Shown piece after piece: positions 16,127-24,485 of a stretch of 35,647 bases of DNA. The notes beneath the pieces were generated by a model. The model was not told where the DNA came from. It saw only the letters and a list, made by a program, of their open reading frames with translations, and ran no database searches. How positions within the stretch are numbered: position 1 is the stretch's first letter; every line of letters begins with the position of its first letter. This stretch comes from Pluralibacter sp. (GTDB lineage: Bacteria; Pseudomonadota; Gammaproteobacteria; Enterobacterales; Enterobacteriaceae), in contig NZ_JAFAGS010000038.1 in NCBI RefSeq assembly GCF_019237635.1, forward strand, positions 1-35,647, written 5' to 3'. The position numbers were made by a program, and so were the translations under genes.

Positions 16127-17527
16127 CTACAGCGTATTCTGCCACGCCGATTTTTGCCACAAAATCAGTTTCTTCCAACGGGACATAATCGGCACCGTAC
16201 AAATAATCCCAAGCCCCAGCAGCCCGGTCGACAGCACCTCAAGCTGCTGCCCCGGCCGGAACAGCATCACCACCAGCACGACGGTGATAAAGGCGATGAC
16301 AAGCCAGGTCAGCCATGGGTACAGCCACATCTTAAGCTTGAGCGCATGCTCCTGGCCCTGCAGTTGCTTGCGCATCCGCAGCTGCGACACCGCGATAACC
16401 AGATACACCAGCAGCGCAATGGCGCCTGAGCTGTCTATCAGGAACTTAAACACTTTGGCTGGCGCATAGTAATTGACGATAACCGTTAAAAACGCCGCAC
16501 CGGTCGACAACAATACGGCGACATAAGGCGTCTTGCTCTGGTTGGTCCGCCCCATCACTTCCGGCGCATCGCCCCGGCGGCTCAGGGAGTAGAGCATCCT
16601 TGATGCGGTATACAGGGCGGAGTTAAGGCAACTGGTCACCGACAACAGGATGACACAGTCCATGATGAGTCGCGCGTAGGGGATATGCAGCAACTCAAGC
16701 ACAGAGCGGTATGACCCCACCTCTTTAAGCCCCGGAGTATTCCAGGGGATCAGCGCCACCACCACAAAAATCGAGCACAGATAAAACAGCGAAATACGCC
16801 AGATGACGGAGTTGGTCGCGCGTACAATATGCTTATCCGGCGTGTCGGACTCTGCCGCCGCGATGGTGACGATTTCCGCCCCCATAAACGAAAACATGGT
16901 GATAAGCATCGCACTCAGCACTGCGCCAAAACCGTTGGGCATAAAGCCGCCGTGATCCCAAAGACGGGATACGCCGCCGACCTCGGCATAGGGGTAGAAA
17001 CCGCTAATCGCCACCGCGCCCAGGCCGATAAACGCCAGAATGGCGATCACTTTGCACAGCGCCAGCCAGAATTCGAATTCACCGTAGTTTTTAACGCTAA
17101 GCAAATTACTCCCGGTCAACGCGAGGGTGATCAATAGCGAAAACAGCCAGATGGGCACGCCGGGGATCCAGGAATTAAGGATCATCGCCGCGATATTGGC
17201 CTCCAGCGGAATCACCAGCACCCAGAACCACCAGTACAACCAGCCGATGGTATACCCGGCCCAGCGGCCAATCGCCTTATCAGCGTAGGTGGAAAACGAG
17301 CCCGTGTCCGGGGAGGATACCGCCATTTCGGCGAGCATCCGCATGATCATAACCACCAGCAGACCGGCAAACAGGTAAGACAGTATAACGGCAGGCCCGG
17401 CTTCGGCGATCGCCACGCTGGAGCCGACAAACAAACTCGCGCCGATGACGCCGGCGATGGATAACATGGTGACGTGGCGTGATTTCAGCCCGCCGCCCAG
17501 CGCATGCGATGGTGACAATTGCCCCAT
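16127..17527 (-). CDS. gabP: GABA permease GabP
   Basis: Proton-coupled importer of 4-aminobutyrate and related omega-amino acids, an inner-membrane protein of the amino acid-polyamine-organocation family with twelve helices. The product is 466 aa, the E. coli length, with the conserved HVTMLSIAGVIGASLFVGSS first helix and NSALYTASRMLYSLSRRGDAP. Start ATG 17527 behind GAGAGGG. In E. coli gabT precedes gabP; here gabD does, with a 96-nt gap that holds only a stem-loop. Confidence 0.96.
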   Translation of the reverse strand: MGQLSPSHALGGGLKSRHVTMLSIAGVIGASLFVGSSVAIAEAGPAVILSYLFAGLLVVMIMRMLAEMAVSSPDTGSFSTYADKAIGRWAGYTIGWLYWWFWVLVIPLEANIAAMILNSWIPGVPIWLFSLLITLALTGSNLLSVKNYGEFEFWLALCKVIAILAFIGLGAVAISGFYPYAEVGGVSRLWDHGGFMPNGFGAVLSAMLITMFSFMGAEIVTIAAAESDTPDKHIVRATNSVIWRISLFYLCSIFVVVALIPWNTPGLKEVGSYRSVLELLHIPYARLIMDCVILLSVTSCLNSALYTASRMLYSLSRRGDAPEVMGRTNQSKTPYVAVLLSTGAAFLTVIVNYYAPAKVFKFLIDSSGAIALLVYLVIAVSQLRMRKQLQGQEHALKLKMWLYPWLTWLVIAFITVVLVVMLFRPGQQLEVLSTGLLGLGIICTVPIMSRWKKLILWQKSAWQNTL

Positions 17528-17576
17528 AGTTATTACCCTCTCAATGTGTTGTTGTTTTGATTCACTTGGGAGAGCA

Positions 17577-17598
17577 CCCCGACATTACCGCGTCGGGG
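17577..17598. other. Stem-loop in the gabD-gabP gap, where gabT is missing
   Basis: CCCCGAC and GTCGGGG form a 7-bp perfect stem with an 8-nt loop. No T-run follows on the minus strand. It lies at the exact point where gabT would be in E. coli. Confidence 0.5.
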
Positions 17599-17623
17599 CA
17601 CGTGTCCAGACATCGGTCAGGGA

Positions 17624-19072
17624 TCAGAGACCAATACACATGTATTTGATCTCTAAATAATCCTCGATGCCATATTTAGACCCTTCGCGACCAAGGCCCG
17701 AGGCTTTGATCCCGCCAAAGGGGGCAACTTCATTGGAAATAATGCCGGTATTGATGCCGACAATACCGTACTCCAGCGCTTCGCCGACGCGGAACACGCG
17801 GCTCAGGTCGCGGGCGTAGAAATAGGCCGCCAGACCAAATTCGGTATCGTTGGCCTGCGCAATCACCTCGGCTTCATCGTGAAAACGAAACAGCGGCGCC
17901 AGCGGACCAAAGGTTTCCTCCTTTGCCACGCGCGCATTCGCCGGAACGTTCACCAGGATGGTGGGCTGGAAGAAATTCCCGCCCAGCGCATGCGCGTGGC
18001 CGCCCGCCACGACACGGGCGCCTTTCTCCAGCGCATCGGCGATATGCTCCTGCACTTTGGCGACCGCCTTTTCATCAATCAGCGGCCCGGTGGTCACGCC
18101 AGGCTGTAAACCGTCGCCCAATTGCAGTTTGGCGACCGCCTGTTGAAGCTTTTCGGCAAAGCGGTCGTAAACGCCATCCTGAACGTACAGGCGGTTGGCG
18201 CACACGCAGGTTTGTCCGGCGTTACGGAACTTCGACGCCAGGGCGCCTTCCACCGCGCTGTCGAGGTCAGCATCGTCAAAGACAATAAACGGCGCATTGC
18301 CGCCCAGCTCCAGCGACACCTTCTTGATATCTTTTGCGCACTGCGCCATCAGCAAACGGCCGATTTCCGTTGAGCCGGTGAACGACAGCTTGCGCACAAT
18401 CGGGTTGCGGGTGAGTTCGTCGCCGATGGCGCCTGCCGAGCCGGTGACCACATTAAACACGCCGTCGGGGATCCCGGCGCGCTGCGCCAGGTGCGCCAGC
18501 GCCAGTGCGGAATACGGCGTCTGGCTGGCGGGTTTGAGCACCATCGTGCAACCTGCCGCCAGCGCAGGACCGGCCTTACGGGTGATCATCGCCGACGGGA
18601 AGTTCCACGGGGTAATGGCCGCAGTGACGCCAATCGGCTGTTTAATCACGATGAGACGCTTATCGGCCTGATGACCCGGAATTGTGTCGCCATAGATGCG
18701 CTTGCCCTCTTCAGCGAACCATTCGATAAACGAGGCGGCATAGCTAATTTCCCCTCTGGCTTCCGCCAGCGGTTTACCCTGTTCAAGGGTCATCAGCCGG
18801 GCCAGATCCTCCTGGTTTTCCATCATCAGATCGAACCAGCGGCGTAACACGGTGGCGCGCGCTTTGGCCGTTAAGGCGCGCCAGGCTGGCAGCGCGCGGT
18901 TGGCGGCGTCTATCGCCTGACGGGTTTCTTCGGCGCCCATTTTAGGGACGCTGCCCAGACGCTGTCCGTTGGCGGGATTGACGACCGCTGTTACCTCACC
19001 GCTGAGCGCATCACGCCATTGACCATCGATAAATGCCTGCTGTCGGAACAACTCGGGATCGCGAAATTGCAT
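17624..19072 (-). CDS. gabD: Succinate/glutarate-semialdehyde dehydrogenase GabD
   Basis: NADP-dependent aldehyde dehydrogenase oxidising succinate semialdehyde to succinate and, in lysine/5-aminovalerate breakdown, glutarate semialdehyde to glutarate. The product is 482 aa, as in E. coli. Cofactor-binding TPWNFPSAMITRKAGPALAA, the general base E255 (SLELGGNAPF), and the nucleophile C289 (GQTCVCANR) are intact. Start ATG 19072. It begins 14 nt after the lhgO stop, in the same transcription unit. Without gabT in the operon, its semialdehyde substrate must come from a transaminase encoded elsewhere. Confidence 0.97.
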   Translation of the reverse strand: MQFRDPELFRQQAFIDGQWRDALSGEVTAVVNPANGQRLGSVPKMGAEETRQAIDAANRALPAWRALTAKARATVLRRWFDLMMENQEDLARLMTLEQGKPLAEARGEISYAASFIEWFAEEGKRIYGDTIPGHQADKRLIVIKQPIGVTAAITPWNFPSAMITRKAGPALAAGCTMVLKPASQTPYSALALAHLAQRAGIPDGVFNVVTGSAGAIGDELTRNPIVRKLSFTGSTEIGRLLMAQCAKDIKKVSLELGGNAPFIVFDDADLDSAVEGALASKFRNAGQTCVCANRLYVQDGVYDRFAEKLQQAVAKLQLGDGLQPGVTTGPLIDEKAVAKVQEHIADALEKGARVVAGGHAHALGGNFFQPTILVNVPANARVAKEETFGPLAPLFRFHDEAEVIAQANDTEFGLAAYFYARDLSRVFRVGEALEYGIVGINTGIISNEVAPFGGIKASGLGREGSKYGIEDYLEIKYMCIGL

Positions 19073-19086
19073 TATCTTTTCCTGTC

Positions 19087-20364
19087 TTAAGAAGGTTGAC
19101 GGGTGAATGCGGCATGCAGCGCATCCACGCTTTGTGCGGCGCGCAATCTGCGGCCGGGATTGGTCTGGCTTTCCAACAAGGTCATCACCTTGCTGACGAT
19201 ATGGGCGCCGATAGGAAGGGCCGACGTCGCCGCCGGAGAAGGCGCATTGCAGGTGTGAATAGAACGTGGCGTGGTGACAAACAGAAAGTCGTCAATCAGT
19301 TTGCCATCCGGAGAGACCGCCTGGGCGCGCACGCCCGCAGGCCAGGGCTGTAGGTCGTTTAGCGTCAGGCTCGGGCAGTACTTTTGCACCAGCCGCAGAT
19401 AGCCGCTTTTGCATAACGAATTCTTCATCTCGCCAAGCCCCGAACGCAGGTTTTTCTGCAAAACACGACGGATGCCGGAGGAACCGAAGATCTCCAGCGT
19501 ATCGGCAAGCGAGAAATCACGCTTGCGGTATCCCTCGCGTTTAAACGCCAGCACCGCGTTAGGGCCGACCGTCACGCTGCCGTCGATCATTCGGGTCAGG
19601 TGGACGCCGAGAAACGGCATCGCCGGGTCAGGGATCGGGTAGATCAAATGATTCACTATCTGGTTATGCTGTGGCGCCAGGCGGAAATACTCGCCGCGGA
19701 ACGGGCAGATAATAAAGCCAGGATCGACGCCCAGCATTTTGACCAGCCGGTCAGCCATCAGCCCTGAGCACGTTATCAGCGTGGCGGCCTCGAACTCCTG
19801 CCCTTGCCGGGTATGGACAACCACCCCCGCGGCATGTTCATGCAGAGCGCTGACCTCGGCGCCATACACAATCTCGCCGCCTTTGGCCTGAAAGTTTTTC
19901 GCCATCGCCGCGGTAACCTCGCGGTAGCTGACGATGCCGCTTGAAGGGACAAAAATACCGCCAAGCCCCGTGATATTGGGTTCCCGCTCCCGCAGCTCTG
20001 CGGCGCTCAGCCATTCACGCTCCAGCCCGTTCGCCGCGGTGCGCTCCCACAGCGCCCGCATGCGATCCATCTCCAGGTCCGAGGTCGCGACCAGCATTTT
20101 TCCGCAACTGTCGTAGCGAATGCCGTTTTGATCGCAGAACGCTTTGGTGGCCCGGTTGCCAGCCAGGCAAAACTGCGCTTTGAGGCTTCCCGGGGTGTAA
20201 TACACCCCGGCATGAATAACCCCGCTGTTGTGGCCCGTCTGGTGACAGGCCGGAGCGGACTCTTTTTCCAGTAACGCAATTCTGGCGTCAGGATAGACGT
20301 CAATCAGCTGCATGGCGGTGGACATGCCGATGATGCCGCCGCCAATAATCACAAAATCGTACAT
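19087..20364 (-). CDS. lhgO: L-2-hydroxyglutarate dehydrogenase LhgO (LhgD)
   Basis: FAD-dependent, membrane-associated enzyme oxidising L-2-hydroxyglutarate to 2-oxoglutarate with electrons passed to quinone. The product is 425 aa (E. coli 422). The N-terminal FAD dinucleotide motif VIIGGGIIGMSTA (residues 5-17), the HQTGHNSGVIHAGVYY segment and the C-terminal VRAQAVSPDGKLIDDFLF are characteristic. Start ATG 20364. It lies directly downstream of glaH, which makes its substrate; the pair converts glutarate to 2-oxoglutarate. Confidence 0.97.
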   Translation of the reverse strand: MYDFVIIGGGIIGMSTAMQLIDVYPDARIALLEKESAPACHQTGHNSGVIHAGVYYTPGSLKAQFCLAGNRATKAFCDQNGIRYDSCGKMLVATSDLEMDRMRALWERTAANGLEREWLSAAELREREPNITGLGGIFVPSSGIVSYREVTAAMAKNFQAKGGEIVYGAEVSALHEHAAGVVVHTRQGQEFEAATLITCSGLMADRLVKMLGVDPGFIICPFRGEYFRLAPQHNQIVNHLIYPIPDPAMPFLGVHLTRMIDGSVTVGPNAVLAFKREGYRKRDFSLADTLEIFGSSGIRRVLQKNLRSGLGEMKNSLCKSGYLRLVQKYCPSLTLNDLQPWPAGVRAQAVSPDGKLIDDFLFVTTPRSIHTCNAPSPAATSALPIGAHIVSKVMTLLESQTNPGRRLRAAQSVDALHAAFTRQPS

Positions 20365-20391
20365 CCGCTCACTTCCTTTGTTTAATAACGC

Positions 20392-21369
20392 TTATTGATG
20401 AGTCTGGTAGTGGGGAGTGGAATACGCAAAGTAACCGCGCTGGCGCATCAGCTCACGACGCAGATCCGGGTGCGGCGTAAAGCGATCGCGCCCGTGCAGC
20501 CAGAACAGATTGTTAATAAGCAGGAATTTCCCGACCGGAACCGGTACCGAAAGGATGTTTTTGCTGTTTTCCAGCGCATCCGACAGCTCGCTCAGCCAGA
20601 CGCCCTCCTCAAAATCTTTAGGCTGTACAAACTGATCGATATAGCGCATGACCGGGCGCCCCTGGGCATCGACATCAAAGACCGGATGGAACACGTCGTG
20701 GCTGACGTTTTTGCTCGGCGGCGCGGCCCAGCGCATCGCGCGACGCGCCAGCGGGTGCGTGAAGTAGCGCTGCAGATGCTCCCAGTCGTCCAGGTGCAGC
20801 AGCAGCGAATTTCCGCCCTGCATATTCTGCTCATCGATTTTCATCATCAGCACATAGTCCGTGACTTCTTCGACGTAGGTGCCGTCGTTATGCAGCTCCA
20901 GCACGCGGTGCGGCTGTCTCAGATAGCTGTCCGAACTGTCGACGTTTTTCACCACGAAGCGCGCGTAGTACTGACCGCTCATCGCATCAAAGTTTGAACG
21001 TCCAATCAGGTGCGCCACGGCGGTCGCCAGTTTAACCATCTCATCGGCCTGCGCGACGTTATCGATACCTTCCGCCCCGATAAGCAGCGCGCCTTCGCTG
21101 CGGTTCAGCAGAGTATTAATCAGCAGCGGCTGCAGCTGATTACCGCAGAGATCGTCAAGGATTTTGCCCACTTGAAACCGCAAAAACGATTTATACTCCA
21201 GCGCCTGCACCGGCCACTGCTCGACCTGTTGCAGGAATTTCTCCGTCACCTGGGCGGAGAATGTCAGCTCCAGCATCCGGGGTGATTGCCGTGAAGGGGC
21301 AACAGTAAAAGCGGGCGCATTACGGGAGACGTCGGCGGCATGCTGTTTTACGGCAGTCAGTGTGTTCAT
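20392..21369 (-). CDS. glaH: Glutarate 2-hydroxylase GlaH (CsiD)
   Basis: Fe(II)/2-oxoglutarate dioxygenase that hydroxylates glutarate to L-2-hydroxyglutarate. Start ATG 21369, behind AGAGG at 10 nt, gives 325 aa, exactly the E. coli length; an upstream TTG is rejected. The iron ligands H160, D162 (ELHNDG) and H292 (WLHGRDRF) and the 2-oxoglutarate arginine region ([12 protein letters not shown]311) are present. It is the first gene of the operon. The upstream region holds a CRP site in a position consistent with the carbon-starvation (csi), sigma-S-dependent control known in E. coli. Confidence 0.97.
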   Translation of the reverse strand: MNTLTAVKQHAADVSRNAPAFTVAPSRQSPRMLELTFSAQVTEKFLQQVEQWPVQALEYKSFLRFQVGKILDDLCGNQLQPLLINTLLNRSEGALLIGAEGIDNVAQADEMVKLATAVAHLIGRSNFDAMSGQYYARFVVKNVDSSDSYLRQPHRVLELHNDGTYVEEVTDYVLMMKIDEQNMQGGNSLLLHLDDWEHLQRYFTHPLARRAMRWAAPPSKNVSHDVFHPVFDVDAQGRPVMRYIDQFVQPKDFEEGVWLSELSDALENSKNILSVPVPVGKFLLINNLFWLHGRDRFTPHPDLRRELMRQRGYFAYSTPHYQTHQ

Positions 21370-21490
21370 CAGAATCAAACCTCTCAGTAGAGACTCAGGG
21401 GGACATTGCGATGTTCATTTCGTAGCCATAAATTAAAAATATCTACATTTTTATAAAATGCGCATAAAAAGATCTGAAATGTTTGTTTTT

Positions 21491-21506
21491 TGTGATCAAT
21501 TAAACA
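21491..21506. promoter_or_regulatory. CRP-cAMP site upstream of glaH
   Basis: TGTGATCAATTAAACA has one perfect TGTGA half-site. It lies about 120 bp before the glaH start codon; with a transcription start near 21430 its centre would be near -68, the position reported for E. coli csiD. Confidence 0.6.
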
Positions 21507-21539
21507 AATATTTAACAATGGAATTAGCCGGGAAGGTAC

Positions 21540-22055
21540 AACATGATGCGCGTCAACTGCCGTGCGTCGCGTCAGGACAGGTAGTTATCTGACAGTGGCA
21601 AAGCATGAGAGGGTGTATCGACATCTCACCGTAACGCTGACGGAAAATGCATGCAAAGAGAAGATTTATCCAACATGGGCGCAGCGCAGGTTTGGCTCAT
21701 CCCTGATGAGGGCGGGATGCCGGTATTATGTCTCCACACCTGCTTTCCTCCGACCTGACGCAGCGTAGGTTCAGGCTGGAATACATTCCGCAGACGCTGT
21801 CACACGATGACGCCACCTGCGACCATCTTCGCGATTTCCAGTGCCAAAGCGCCGTGCTTTTTACCGGTGTCAGCCTTGTCTCCGGCGACTGCATCTTCCA
21901 GACTGGCTGGTCAGCGCCAGGGCGCTTATCTGACGCCCGGCTTAAGATACACATGTTGCATAACGGGCAGTATCAGCATCCGCACGGGGACGGTCTGTCC
22001 CCGGCATAACCCACTCTGCCGCATTAACACAACGTCGGAACCCCGAGGCACCACA
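21540..22055. other. Gene-free stretch between glaH and scoB
   Basis: About 515 bp hold several short open frames in all directions, none with a credible start, Shine-Dalgarno and family match together. A GGGGAC-GGTCT-GTCCCC stem-loop at 21986-22002 lies 54 nt after the scoB stop and may trim or attenuate that transcript. The stretch may be the relic-bearing left border of the accessory cluster. Confidence 0.5.
21800..21910 (-). pseudogene. Possible C-terminal gene remnant, unrecognised
   Basis: A minus-strand frame of 36 codons reads PASLEDAVAGDKADTGKKHG, then ALALEIAKMVAGGVIV, to a TGA. It has the look of a soluble helical protein end, but it is bounded upstream by an in-frame stop and has no start. 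I do not recognise the family. It may also be chance. Confidence 0.25.
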
Positions 22056-22688
22056 TTACCAGCGCAGTATCGGGCAGCCGGTAGCGGCCTGTAGCGCCTC
22101 AAACTCGACGCCGGGGGCCATCTCCACCAGACGCAGGCCATCGGAAGTAATATCCAGCACCGCGAGATCGCTGATGATGCGGTCCACCACCCCGACGCCG
22201 GTCAGCGGCAGATCGCAGTTCGCCAGGATCTTGTGTGCCCCGCCCCTGGCGCAGTGCTCCATCAGCACCACCACCCGCTTGACGCCCGCCACCAGATCCA
22301 TGGCGCCGCCCATGCCCTTGACCATCTTGCCCGGGATCATCCAGTTCGCCAGATCGCCCCGCACCGACACCTGCATAGCCCCGAGCAGCGCCAGGTCGAT
22401 GCGACCGCCACGGATCATGGCGAAGCTCTCAGCGCTGTCGAAGAAGCTGCTGCCGGGTAAGGTGGTGATGGTCTGCTTACCGGCGTTGATGAGATCCGGA
22501 TCCAGCTCTTCTTCGCCAGGGAAGGGGCCTATGCCAAGCAGACCGTTCTCGCTCTGCAGCCAGACCTCCATGCCGTCCGGAATATAGTTGCCCACCAGGG
22601 TCGGCAAGCCGATCCCCAGGTTGACATAAAAGCCGTCTTGCAGCTCCAGGGCGGCGCGTTGCGCCATCTCTTCACGGGTCCAGGCCAT
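22056..22688 (-). CDS. scoB: 3-oxoacid CoA-transferase, subunit B
   Basis: Beta subunit of a class I CoA-transferase (ScoAB/AtoDA type) that moves CoA from succinyl-CoA (or another acyl-CoA) to a 3-oxo acid such as acetoacetate. The product is 210 aa. The catalytic glutamate is E47 in LQSENGLLG; the [14 protein letters not shown]-terminus and the GGAMDLV segment are family marks. Start ATG 22688, 4 nt after the scoA stop, so the subunits are translationally linked. It is the last gene of the cluster's long transcription unit. In this setting acetoacetate released by the BKACE enzyme is the expected substrate (inference). The symbol reflects family usage only. Confidence 0.92.
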   Translation of the reverse strand: MAWTREEMAQRAALELQDGFYVNLGIGLPTLVGNYIPDGMEVWLQSENGLLGIGPFPGEEELDPDLINAGKQTITTLPGSSFFDSAESFAMIRGGRIDLALLGAMQVSVRGDLANWMIPGKMVKGMGGAMDLVAGVKRVVVLMEHCARGGAHKILANCDLPLTGVGVVDRIISDLAVLDITSDGLRLVEMAPGVEFEALQAATGCPILRW

Positions 22689-22692
22689 ATGA

Positions 22693-23391
22693 TCAGTCCT
22701 TTTTCACTGTGCGTACTTCGATGTGTTTCTTCGGATGAGGGTTGAGGACAAGTCGCTGCACATAGATGCCAGGCAGGTGGATCTCGTCCGGCGCCAATTC
22801 GCCGACCTCGACTATCTCCTCCACCTCGGCGACACAGATCCGGCCCGCCCTGGCGCAGAGCGGGTTGAAGTTGCGCGCCGTCTTGTTGAACGTCAGGTTG
22901 CCCGCCTTGTCTGCCCTGGCGCCTTTGATCAGGGCCAGATCGGCGGTCAGGGACAGCTCCATCACATACCATTCGTCGCCGAACTGACGGGTCTCCTTGC
23001 CTTCGGCAACCAGGGTGCCGTAGCCGGTTCGGGTGAAGAAAGCGGGGATCCCCGCACCGCCCGCCCGCAACTTCTCGGCCAGGGTGCCCTGGGGGGTGAA
23101 CTCCAGCTCCAGCTCACCGGCCAGATACTGACGTTCGAACTCCTTGTTTCCCCCCACGTAGGAGGAGATCATCTTCTTGATCTGACGGCTGTAGAGCAGC
23201 GGTCCCAGACCAAACTCATCCACCCCGCAGTTGTTGCTGATGATGGTGAACCCCCGCTTGCCCGTCTCGCGTAGCGCCTCAATGAGCGACTCGGGGATGC
23301 CGCACAGGCCGAATCCGCCCGAAGCGATGGTGATACCGTCCTGCACCAGATCCGCCAGGGCCGCGTGGGCATTGGGATAGACCTTGTTCAT
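22693..23391 (-). CDS. scoA: 3-oxoacid CoA-transferase, subunit A
   Basis: Alpha subunit partner of the gene just downstream. The product is 232 aa from ATG 23391 ([16 protein letters not shown]), chosen because AGAGAGG lies 5 nt upstream; an in-frame start 11 codons earlier has no better support. The CoA-transferase signature [13 protein letters not shown] is at residues 20-32, followed by [15 protein letters not shown] and the [13 protein letters not shown] segment. There is a 99-nt gap to the upstream Rieske gene, the longest inside this unit, so a secondary promoter there is possible. Confidence 0.92.
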   Translation of the reverse strand: MNKVYPNAHAALADLVQDGITIASGGFGLCGIPESLIEALRETGKRGFTIISNNCGVDEFGLGPLLYSRQIKKMISSYVGGNKEFERQYLAGELELEFTPQGTLAEKLRAGGAGIPAFFTRTGYGTLVAEGKETRQFGDEWYVMELSLTADLALIKGARADKAGNLTFNKTARNFNPLCARAGRICVAEVEEIVEVGELAPDEIHLPGIYVQRLVLNPHPKKHIEVRTVKKD

Positions 23392-23490
23392 GAATACCTC
23401 TCTTGTTAGCCCCACTGCACTCATGCAGCACAGTCCATTGATTTTTAATGTTTCATGACCCAGAGTATCGGGATCAGCGCAATACTCCGG

Positions 23491-23817
23491 TCATCCCTCT
23501 TGCACGGTGTCGATGACGATAAAAAGCTGTTCGTCTACTTGCTCGACGGGGTAGCGACTGACCTTGAGCTGAGTCGAGTTGAGCAGATAACCGGTGCGCA
23601 GATTGAAACGCAGACCGTGAGCGCCGCACTGGATAACCTCCCCTTCCAGCCGACCGCCGCACAAAGACGCTCCCTGATGGGGGCAGCCGTCGTCGATGGC
23701 GTAGAACTGCCCGGCAACGTTGAACAGCGCCAGGCTCTTGCCCTCCGCCTCGATCAAGGTTCGCAGTCCAGGGGCGGGGACGCGCTCCGCCGGAACGGCG
23801 ATGCGTTTTTCTTTCAT
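23491..23817 (-). CDS. Rieske [2Fe-2S] ferredoxin
   Basis: Small Rieske-type electron carrier, 108 aa from ATG 23817 behind AAGGAA. Cluster ligands are C45 and H47 (GCPHQGASLC) and C64 and H67 (QCGAHGLRF), the complete CxH...CxxH set. Size and layout match ferredoxin components of ring-hydroxylating dioxygenases or NirD-like proteins. Its start overlaps the stop of the DsbA-like gene as ATGA, so the two are translationally coupled. No terminal oxygenase alpha subunit or flavin reductase is present in the cluster. Its partner is therefore unknown; the quinone-oxidoreductase-like enzyme or an unlinked oxygenase are candidates. Confidence 0.88.
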   Translation of the reverse strand: MKEKRIAVPAERVPAPGLRTLIEAEGKSLALFNVAGQFYAIDDGCPHQGASLCGGRLEGEVIQCGAHGLRFNLRTGYLLNSTQLKVSRYPVEQVDEQLFIVIDTVQEG

Positions 23818-24485
23818 ATTGCGGTTCCTTTCACTGTGGGTTGTACCGCCAGCGCCTGGCGCAAACCGGCGAGCAGCCGCTCGGCCGGTTGCGCCCCGGA
23901 CAGGGTAAAAGCGCCATCGACCACGAAACAGGGCACGCCCTGGCTGGCCTTCGCAGCAGCCTCGCCGATGAAGGGGGTTCCATCGCCCAGCAGGCAATCC
24001 GCCAACGGGTCGGGTGAGAAACCGACAGCTTCGGCAACCCCCAGCAGAGTGTCGCTATCTCCCAGGTTCCCACCCCGCACAAAGTGCGTGGTAAACAGCG
24101 CCTCCAGCAGTGCATCCGTTTGCGCCGGGGTGCCGAGCGTGCAGGCCTGCTGCCACAATCTATGCGCATCGGCGCTATTGGGCATGCGGGCGATCCGGCT
24201 AAAGTCCAGTGTTGCCCCGGCCGCCGCCGCGGCTTGCTGCACCTCGGCTTGACGCAGACGCATGGCCTGCTCGCTGCCCAGACGCTTGATATAGAAGTCG
24301 GTGAAAGATTCCCCTTGCGCGGGCAGACAGGGCAGCAGTTGCACCCCGCGCCAACTGACATCGACCAACACCTCAGGTTGCTCGGCATGCAGCAGGGCCA
24401 ATGCCCGCTCCAGCTGGCGCTTGCCAATCAGACACCAGGGACAGATGAAGTCGAAATAGACCTCGACTTTCACGATTCCGCTCAT
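23814..24485 (-). CDS. DsbA-family (FrnE-like) thioredoxin-fold protein
   Basis: A 223-aa protein of the DsbA/2-hydroxychromene-2-carboxylate isomerase superfamily. It has no signal peptide, so it is cytoplasmic. The active-site pair C15/C18 in FDFICPWCLIGKRQLE is intact, as in FrnE-type oxidoreductases, and the cis-proline loop appears as SQGVPCFVVDG. Start ATG 24485 overlaps the MFS stop as ATGA and its own stop overlaps the Rieske start, so MFS-DsbA-Rieske form a tightly coupled trio. It may be a thiol-dependent isomerase acting on a pathway intermediate, or a redox partner; the sequence does not decide. Confidence 0.85.
   Translation of the reverse strand: MSGIVKVEVYFDFICPWCLIGKRQLERALALLHAEQPEVLVDVSWRGVQLLPCLPAQGESFTDFYIKRLGSEQAMRLRQAEVQQAAAAAGATLDFSRIARMPNSADAHRLWQQACTLGTPAQTDALLEALFTTHFVRGGNLGDSDTLLGVAEAVGFSPDPLADCLLGDGTPFIGEAAAKASQGVPCFVVDGAFTLSGAQPAERLLAGLRQALAVQPTVKGTAI

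Noticed and set aside
17528-17623. Possible gabT remnant
   Set aside because: Only a stem-loop and the gabP leader are present; no frame resembles an aminotransferase.
21562-22009. Short plus-strand frames in the glaH-scoB gap
   Set aside because: No supported start, no recognisable domain, and frames overlap each other in several registers.
23818-23997. 60-residue N-terminal extension of the Rieske protein
   Set aside because: It lies inside the DsbA-like gene; ATG 23817 has AAGGAA and overlaps the upstream stop as ATGA.
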